This document shows positions 42,601 through 51,600 of a stretch of DNA of 64,000 nucleotides, piece after piece. Origin of the DNA: Branchiostoma belcheri (Eukaryota; Chordata; Leptocardii; Amphioxiformes; Branchiostomatidae); contig NW_017802392.1 of assembly GCF_001625305.1 (NCBI RefSeq), positions 186,001-250,000 of the forward strand. The letters run 5' to 3'. The first letter of the stretch is position 1, and every line of letters starts with the position of its first letter. The notes below the pieces were generated by a model. That model was not told where the DNA came from, ran no database searches, and saw only the letters and a program-made list of their open reading frames with translations. Made by a program: the position numbers and the translations under genes.

Positions 42601-45600
42601 GTTGTTTGTTATGTATAGTTGATGGTGTTGAATTTTGTGCACAACAACAATTGTTGCGCGCCGCAGGACTAGGGTTTTAAACAAAGAATTTATCGAGACC
42701 GGACACCCCTCTGTGCGAGGGGTCATATACGTGGACCAGACCGAGAATATCTTCAACACGCCAAAGGTCAACGGTCGCAACCATTTTCACGCTCAAAGGG
42801 GTGTTCTGGGGCCACCAAAGGGAACCGTTTTCACGCCCGAAAACACATAATAAAAACAAAAGAACGTGCATCATATAAACCCCAATGGCAAAACATTCAC
42901 CGAGTCCCAAAAAAATCCGTCCACCCTAACGCGAGAAACAGCTGCGAACATGAAAATCTAAATCTCTCACAAAACCCTTCCGCGGAAGGATGTCTCCTCC
43001 CCCGGAGGTAAAAAAAGAGTAATTGTTAAAGCGATATCATAACGAGCGTGCTATATATGTGAAATTTATCATTGCCACCACTAAGGCCATGTTAATTTGA
43101 TCATCGTATTAGGTGACATCCTCTGGGAACTTCAAAACTGATGCGAGCGTGCGAATAAAATAAAAGCTTAGCACAAAAGTTGCCTGCATTACGAATTACA
43201 AATCTATGTGGTCGTGAAGGTTAAAGAAATGATTAAACACATATATTATGGTATCGCAGAAAACAGACTCTTTCTGATAGACTTTCAAATATTATTTTTG
43301 CAATTTACGGCAAGTTATTATTCATTTTTAGCTGCTTTGTGCGATTTACAGTATGGTCAAAATTCTTCTTTTTGGAAACGAGCAAAATTCATGAGCACTG
43401 GGATGTCATCCATATAATCAAATCAACATGGCCCGACTAGTCAATTGTTCAACTGTTTCTCACAAAGTTAAAGATATAAATCACGCTATAAGATGGCTGA
43501 GGGAGGGTTGCATGGATTAGGGTGGGGGAATTTTTTTTTTTTTATAGTCACTCCATGTCCATAATATATATTACAATATACCCCCTGACCAAAGGGTCTG
43601 TCCATTTTGTCCAAAGCATATAGAAAATGAATTTCATTCTGTTATGGAATGTACCAAATATGATGTTATACGTAACAAGCTATTTACATTTCTCGAATCA
43701 AGTACCATATATAGATTTCAAGAGTCTCGATGTTGGAGACAGATTTGAATATATCTTTACATGTAATGGTCCCCACAACGCAAAAATAGGTAGATATATA
43801 AAGGAATGCTTTGCTATTAGAAAAAATACCGAAACTTGTGATTAGCCCACTCGATTGTAACACTTTATCGAAGACTTGTGCTATCCCTTATTATTTGAAT
43901 AACTATGATATAGATATGTTAGGTTTTATTCGACATTAGGTCTTATTCAACACACTTATTTTATTGTTGTTACCCTCTTTATGTACGCCATACATTGTAC
44001 CATGTGCAATTATCGTGCAATAAAGTTTTTTGTTTTCTGTATTTTCTGCAGATGACGGCTCTGTACATGCACGATGCTGTGCTGCATCTTGCCCAGGCTG
44101 TGTACGCCTTGTTCAGGAACAGACAGTGGATTGGCCCCAACAAACTAAGGTAAATCTAGGATTCACAATTCTAAGTTATCGTATCGATGTGCCTAAGATG
44201 GTGTTATGAAAAGTTATGCATTATCATAATAAAACGTTAGGTACAATGTATTTATATTCTCTGGTTTGATATCATCAAACACAGGTGTTCGTTAGACGTG
44301 TCCTTACCATGGCCAGGTGGTGCTTTGTTGATGAAGGAATTCAAAAAGGTATGTTTAATATGTTCGATGTATCGAGCTATATAACGCAAATAGCAATACC
44401 TCTGTTTTGGATGTAGTACAGTTATCGTGCAAAATTAGAAATAGGCAAATTCATAGTTGCCGTATTGAAGAAGACTGGGGTCTATCAAGGGGTTCATCCA
44501 CAGGAGAGAAATGCCATGGAATTAGTGAGTGAGTGAGTGAGTGAGTGAGTGAGTGAGTGAGTGAGTGAGTGAGTGAGTGAGCGAGTGAGTGAGTGAGTGA
44601 GTGAGTGAGATGAGAGTGAACAGATATAAAACTGATGTTTTGAAACATACTGAAACATATTCACATTGGAAAGAAGGCGTACTATGTGAAGCATTCTAAA
44701 GGATTCAGTTTCATATAAGGGAGTTCAACTAGTCGATTGACCATGTTCTCAGAAACCCATGTATTAACTAATATGTATTTTGTTATATGTATATGTAATA
44801 TGTATTTTGATTTTGTTTGCCAGCAGTCCGACGAAGGAGGTGTTCTTGGAAACTCCATCTTTGAGGAAGGAAAGCTGCATTCATCACTTAGCTCTAAACT
44901 GAAGACACAAGCAATGAACGGGGCAGGAACACTCACAGATACAACTTGGGTAATGCATCTTCACTTCTGTATAGGTTTTCTTTCATGGCTACATTTCCAA
45001 ACCGGGCCCAGCAGGGTATAGATGTCCGAAACACAACACTGTGAAAATAATAGACACGGGGATAATGTCTGTTTATATTTTTATATGAATTATTTTGATA
45101 TTTTGCCCAGCCTGGCCCCGGCTTGGCAGTGTGACCCTAGCATTCAATGTACTATTCAGCGTACAAATTGATTGATTCTAGGCGGTTCTGGAATTTAAAG
45201 GTCAATCCTATCTATATATGTTTTGTAGGCTCTTGGCCCTCGAAATGTGTCATATTTGGTTGATTTCACATATTAGTTGAATACTGCTACAGTTTGTTTT
45301 CAAGGCTCTTGGTCCTAGAGCTACCATTACAGAGTCATGTCTAATTGTTTTCACAAAGTTGGAAACTGCCCTCTGGGGAGACAGCGAGAAAATACGACAC
45401 TAGTCCATATTGTATAAAACTGTCGTTAAAAGTCTTCACGTGGGCGTCTTGTGATTCCGCCTCAAGGGATCAATGTTAATCTTCAAACAAATCCATATTG
45501 ACATGGTTCGGAATACTGAAATAGCCGCAAGGGGACTGCTTATTAATTTTTCTATATATTGCCATGGATAACTAGACCGCATTATCAGGTCGTAACGTGA

Positions 45601-48600
45601 CAGACTTGCCCAATAAAGGCAATATAAAGGAACAAGTCCGATATGTGCACAAGGCCAGACGTTAGCTTCAATAAGCCTTCATGATTAATGCAAACCCGTT
45701 AAACATGTTAAACTTGAAGTAAGGCCACAGCAAGTAAATTTTATGGATGACATCCTCCACAGACTCCAAATCCAATGCGACCGGGAGAGAAAAAAACAAG
45801 GCGGGCCGAAAAAAAAGGGTCCTACATTTTAAAATTTTGACTCAATCACTGTACGTACAAATGTTTTATATTTAGTGGGAACATCACATACACAGCCATC
45901 ATCACATATCACTGCATCAAAGTAAGAAACAAAACATTAATTCAGAGCCTTTTCTTGTCTCCTCTCTTCATAGTTTTCTGCCATCCACCTTCCGGCATGA
46001 CAACAGACATCTTTGTCCATTTTCGGCATGGTGACCACTGTCAGAAGGCAACAAAATTTCTTTTTTTTTTTTTCAAAATCAGTCGAAAATTAATGCGCGC
46101 GCTTCTGTCATCCATAAAATTTACTTGCTGTGGCCTAACGTAATGTGGCGTATTTGTTACACCGTTCCGTACTTCTGGATTCCTACGTGAACTATCAGCT
46201 TGATGAGCATATCGACCTGAACATACGACAGAGAGTCTTGCTCCCTTTAATTCCCCATGATTGAGGGCACCTTGCCAATGTTTATGACTTGTTCCCTCCT
46301 TTATCTGTTGTGGTGATAGATGACTGGTACATGGTGTGCTTTAGGCGAACAGTTAAAACATCGGCAGTTTATCGTTCATTCCCAATATTGTCACGACTGC
46401 ATCTGAATGCAGGATTGCAGTTGTAGATTTGGGACTACTTTCTTTAATGTCATGATGGATTATGTCATGACAATGTCATCTTTCCATGATATATAACGTT
46501 CCCATATCATTAACCCTCAAACACCCGAACTTTTTTTTTGACGTTAATGCCCGAACGAGATTCAAATGGACCCCATTTGGTTTCTTTCAAATTTATATTC
46601 CTTTTTGCATCCTTTCAGTGACCTTTGCACATATATTGGTTTTGCATATTAAGACGTTTATTTTGGCATGATTAAGTGTTAAAAAATTCCAGCTCATTAT
46701 CATAATTTGTGCAAAAATAAGATGAGGCCTGCAGACATGAAGATGGTGTTGACCTTTGCCCTCATATGATTGTCAAATTGTCAAACCTCTGAAAACCTGA
46801 GTAAATAATTTCTGAGGTGGAGGTTACTTGGCAAACTGCATAATATTAAAGCAATAATGCTTCCTTGAAGACATATTGAGGACATCCGAACAATTTCGTG
46901 TGAAGGAAAGTGCAAATACATGACTGGGGTCCATTTGGACCCAGGCGTATGTGCTATTTGTATTTTTTTTTATTTAAAAAAAATCCTCCCGTGACTTTGT
47001 CAGTAAACCTCTTCTACAAATGGACCCCAGACGGTCTTACATGAGACTTCAGTTGTTATTTTTACAAATTTGTGCCGATCTCCAAAAAAATTTAGGAGAA
47101 CTTGTAGAAGAGGTTTACTGACAAAGTCACGGGAGGATTTTTTTAAATAAAAAAAAATACAAATAGCACATAAAAATATACGCCTGGGGTCCAAATCGAC
47201 CCCGTTCGGGTGTTTGAGGGTTAAAACCAAGCAAGGGCAAATGTAGTGTTCGATTTTCCGTGACAATGTAAACATTCGGACAATTGTGGTATAAACGCGA
47301 CGATCACAAATGATACAGTCTGTGGTTTCTGTTATATTGTGTCAATTATGTACTACTATATCATCTGTGCAAATCAAAAATATAATCTCATAGCAAATCA
47401 AATCACTGCTAAGTCGCTATGTCTGTTTACAGGATTAGAAAACAGTATATTCAGAGAGTGACATATTGTTTCTGCATCTGCCGTTATATATATTGAAATG
47501 TATCTTCCCAACGGCGCCACATGAGTTCACCGCTCAAGAGAACCGCATTGCCTTTAAAGGCCTGTAATTTAATATCAAGGCGTCAAACAAAACTATTCTG
47601 GATGAAGAAACCTGTCTGATATTGACACTAACTGTCATTTCCTAGCACACTAGCTATTTACGGCGTCTTCTTAGTTTTGGACACTGTCCATACATAGCTA
47701 GATGCAGCCTACGTTACAAGTTATCGTTTTCCGTCAGTGACTAGCATTTTTGCCTCATCAATATGCTATGAGATTAGCATTAGGAACTTTGTATATATCA
47801 TTATCACTACATGACAAAAATCTCCTTTTGCTGCCCTGAAATGATATGGATGTCTTAAAAGAAACCGCTTCATTCAAATTGCTTCTCCAGGCGGGGTGGT
47901 GGCCAGCAGACATAATCTCCGAAGAGAACTTCTTTGAAGAGATGAAGAAAAAGTCGGGCATCAAAGGCAGAACATTGAGAGTAGTAACATTACAGGTATG
48001 TCTTCTACGATTGAAGGAAGCTCCCTAGCAGAAAAAAAAACACTGTGCCACACTTCCATTATGCTTAGGTCACATTTCCAGGCCGGGCCCGGCCGGGCTG
48101 TTTGTATGAACGAAAAATCAACAATTCTTATCAGGAATATACACAAATTGTACTTATGATTATCTTTTAAACTTTTTTTGTGCTCTGTTGTCTTTTGTAC
48201 CATACTTTTCGTTCCATAAGACTGCCCGGCCGGGCCCCGGTTTGGAAATGTGACCTCAGCATAACCTGTGTTCCATCTAATTAACGACAGCATGCATAAA
48301 TTAACGATCATTAGATGGAGCAATCAAAGCTGATCCAGTATTAAAGAATGAATTTAATGGAAAGACGTAAATAATGACCAGCCCATATCCATCACTCATC
48401 GTCTTTAAGTAAACTCAAGGCAAATTGCTTTTCCAATAAGAACTTATCAGCTGGCTTTGAATCAGTGAAAAACATGGCCATTCGCTTAATAGTAACACGG
48501 TTTTCCTAGATCCTCAGATTATCATGAAACTTCATCTGTGTTGGTAGTAATCATAGTAGATAATTAATGACCAATCACTTCACAACGTGATCTCGCGAGA

Positions 48601-51600
48601 ATCACGGTGAATAAAATCTGGTGTTTGTAAACCGTGATTCTCGCGAGATCACGTTGTGAAGTGATTGGTCAATAATTATCCTGATGAAGGCGACAGTGGT
48701 CGCTGAAATTTGATCCCTGTACAATTGTGTTTTGGAATAAAGTTCAACCTTTTACTACGATTTTCCTTTTACAGGAAGAACCGTTTGTGTTCAAGACGGA
48801 TGAGAACGTGTACACTGGATTCTGCATCCAGCTTTTAAAGGAGCTCTCCGCCATGTTGGATTTCGACTATCTAATCTACGAGGGGCCTGATGGGAAATAT
48901 GGTAGCCTCCAGGAAGATGGAAACTGGGACGGGTTGATGAAGAACGTTATTGAAGATGTGAGTCAGGATGATATCCATAAAAACTGCACCTTTATTTCAA
49001 GTTTTAGATCTTCTACGTAACGACCCTTGCCAAAGTTATGTCCCTTGGCTTTTTTCTTTCTCTAATGGTACCAAATCAAATAAAAATTACTGTCACGGAG
49101 AACCTATCATGTAACTGTCCAAAAATGTGGTATAAGCACGTGGGAAACTTTGGGGCTTTAATTACTAGTTGTACACAGGGTACACAGCAACCGTTTTATA
49201 CATAGTATAGTGTACCTAAAGGCGCGGTCACATTTCCCAACCCGGGGCCCGGCCGGGCAGTCGTTTGGAACGAAAATTATGATATAAGACAGCATAACAC
49301 AAAAAAAGTTTTAGAAAATTAACCATGAGCACTATTTGTGTATGCTCTTAATACAAGTTGTTTATTTTTCGTTCACGCAAACAACCCGGCCGGGCCCCGG
49401 CTTGGAAATGTGACCATGCCCTAAAATAAGACGGGTTTAATGGGGATATAACCATAGAAAGCCAGCCAGCAGAAAATACATATCCGTCATGACTTTCTTT
49501 GTTGTCTTCATGCCTTACCCTCTTGTAACAACGAAAATGCAGCAGATGTTTTGAATCTTGTTTCAGGAGGCAGACCTAGCTCTGGGCGCTATTCCAGTCA
49601 CGCCAGACCGGGAAAAGACATTAGACTTCACCAGGCAGTTCATGGAGGCTTCCATCGGTATTCTGGTCAGACAGCGAGCAAAGAAGGCCGACTGGTTAAC
49701 GATTGTCAAACCGTTTCATCTGAAGGTATATTGCATGTCTCCGTATGTCTCGGTAAACTGATTGTTGTACATTGTCTGTGAAAAAAAATCGGTATCGATA
49801 GTTGTAACTTTGTTATCTAAGCATATACTATGGTGAAGATGGCTTAATTTGCAGTCTTCTCCTCCTTTGTACTTCTGTATAGAAGTTTCAACTATCCGGG
49901 ACACATCACTGGTTAATCGACGCATCGAAGCACTTGATTACGGGATGATTGCATTAGACTTGTCTTTATACAATATTGAAAAACTTGTCAACTATGAATC
50001 GATTTCTGCCCGTGAACCTGGCCAGGCGTGCGGCATTAATTGGCATGACTCAGCCAGCGTTTTGATCACCGACAGATGATAAATGATATGCCATGAAATT
50101 TTATCCGATGTTATGAAAATTTCAATATTCAATTTCCTCTCCTGTATATAGAATATGACTAAGTAGAAAGTCGATTCCAAGACTCAATAATGTCACGACT
50201 TGATGTTCCGTGCAGTTCATTGATGCAGGAATATCCTATTCTATTTTCATAACTTTATAAATGACCAAGTTCTGTAATGATGATATCAGCGTGCATGTGA
50301 AAATGTTGCAAGAGGAAAAGTTGACCATAAGTTCTTTTTTGGAATATTGGGTTTAACTTTTTTTTATATTTATGACATTTTTTCCTGTAGGTATGGCTGT
50401 GTACGATCGCTGGATTCGCAGTGGTTAGTTTTGCCTTGTTTCTGTTGCATCGAGCTGGAGCCAGCGAAGATGGAGAAAAAATCGTCAAGGACACAACCGA
50501 ACCAAACCTGGAGGACACGGTTTGGTTTGTGTACGGCACTTCGGTCAGACAAGGTAAGGCTCTTCGTATGTATGTGGAGATATGCAGTGATCTTCTCTTC
50601 TAGACTCCACAGTAAAGCCTCGGTCACAACCCGCACGTGCTTTTTGTCCGTACGTTTTATGGGAGGCTACGTCTGCTACGTTTTTTCTGAAAACGTGGGG
50701 AAAGGAGTGGCATCGACGCACGTCACTTGCACGTTGCACAAAGTGTTAGAGTGTGATCTGCACGCCAAGTCTGGCCGTGAGCGGTTGCGTGCATCTTACG
50801 TTGCGAAAGTGGTGAGTTGTACGTGCTTACAACGTACGATCTCTGTGCGATTGCAACTTTACCGTAAGGAGGCCGAACTCACACGTGGTTCTTCCGCACG
50901 GCACGTACGGGGCACGCGCGTCGCTCGTACTCGCACGCACGGGTGGTGAATCCGCAGACCGGCGTGTCTGCGTGCTCCCAAATCCGTAGGATTCCGTACG
51001 GAGGTGGTACTCACCACGCACGGATGCCCTACGTTTGCCCACGTTTTTGCACGTAGACAGCACGCAGAAGCACGTACGGCGGGTTGTGACCGTAGCTTAA
51101 GAAGTACATATTGTCATTGTAATACGACGTGATCGTTAACATGTGTGAACCAACACTTAATCCTCAATTTACCGAAAATAGTTTCATCAGGTTGGTAAAC
51201 TTTAAGAGATAGGGGAATTCTTTTTACACAACCAAAGAGTCTTACCTCGCTGAGGTGAGACTCTTTGGTTGTGTAAAAAGAATTCCCCTATCCCTCAATT
51301 TACCAGTATTCATTCGTTGTAAGAAGACCCCCCCCCCCAAAAAAAAATAATGAGCCAGACTCAGGTCTACTTTTTACTCTGTTACAGGCGGAGGGATATC
51401 TCTGAGGCGACTTTCCACTCGGATCCTGACGGGCGTATGGTGGCTGTTTGTCCTGATTGTTCTCTCATCTTACACCGCAAACCTGGCCGCCTATCTCACC
51501 GTCACCAGGCTGCAAACTCCCATCACATCAGTACAGGACCTGTTATCCTTCGGTTCCTACTCGTAAGAAATGGCCCACGTCTGTTTGAGATCTGTATATG

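Noticed and set aside
42635-42850. Open frame with [11 protein letters not shown] after exon 6
   Set aside because: It does not fit the receptor alignment, and exon 6 already joins exon 7 in phase.
50347-50949. 200-codon plus-strand open frame
   Set aside because: Its first part overlaps exon 13 out of frame and the rest is the GC-rich H3 MITE; the residues match no known family.
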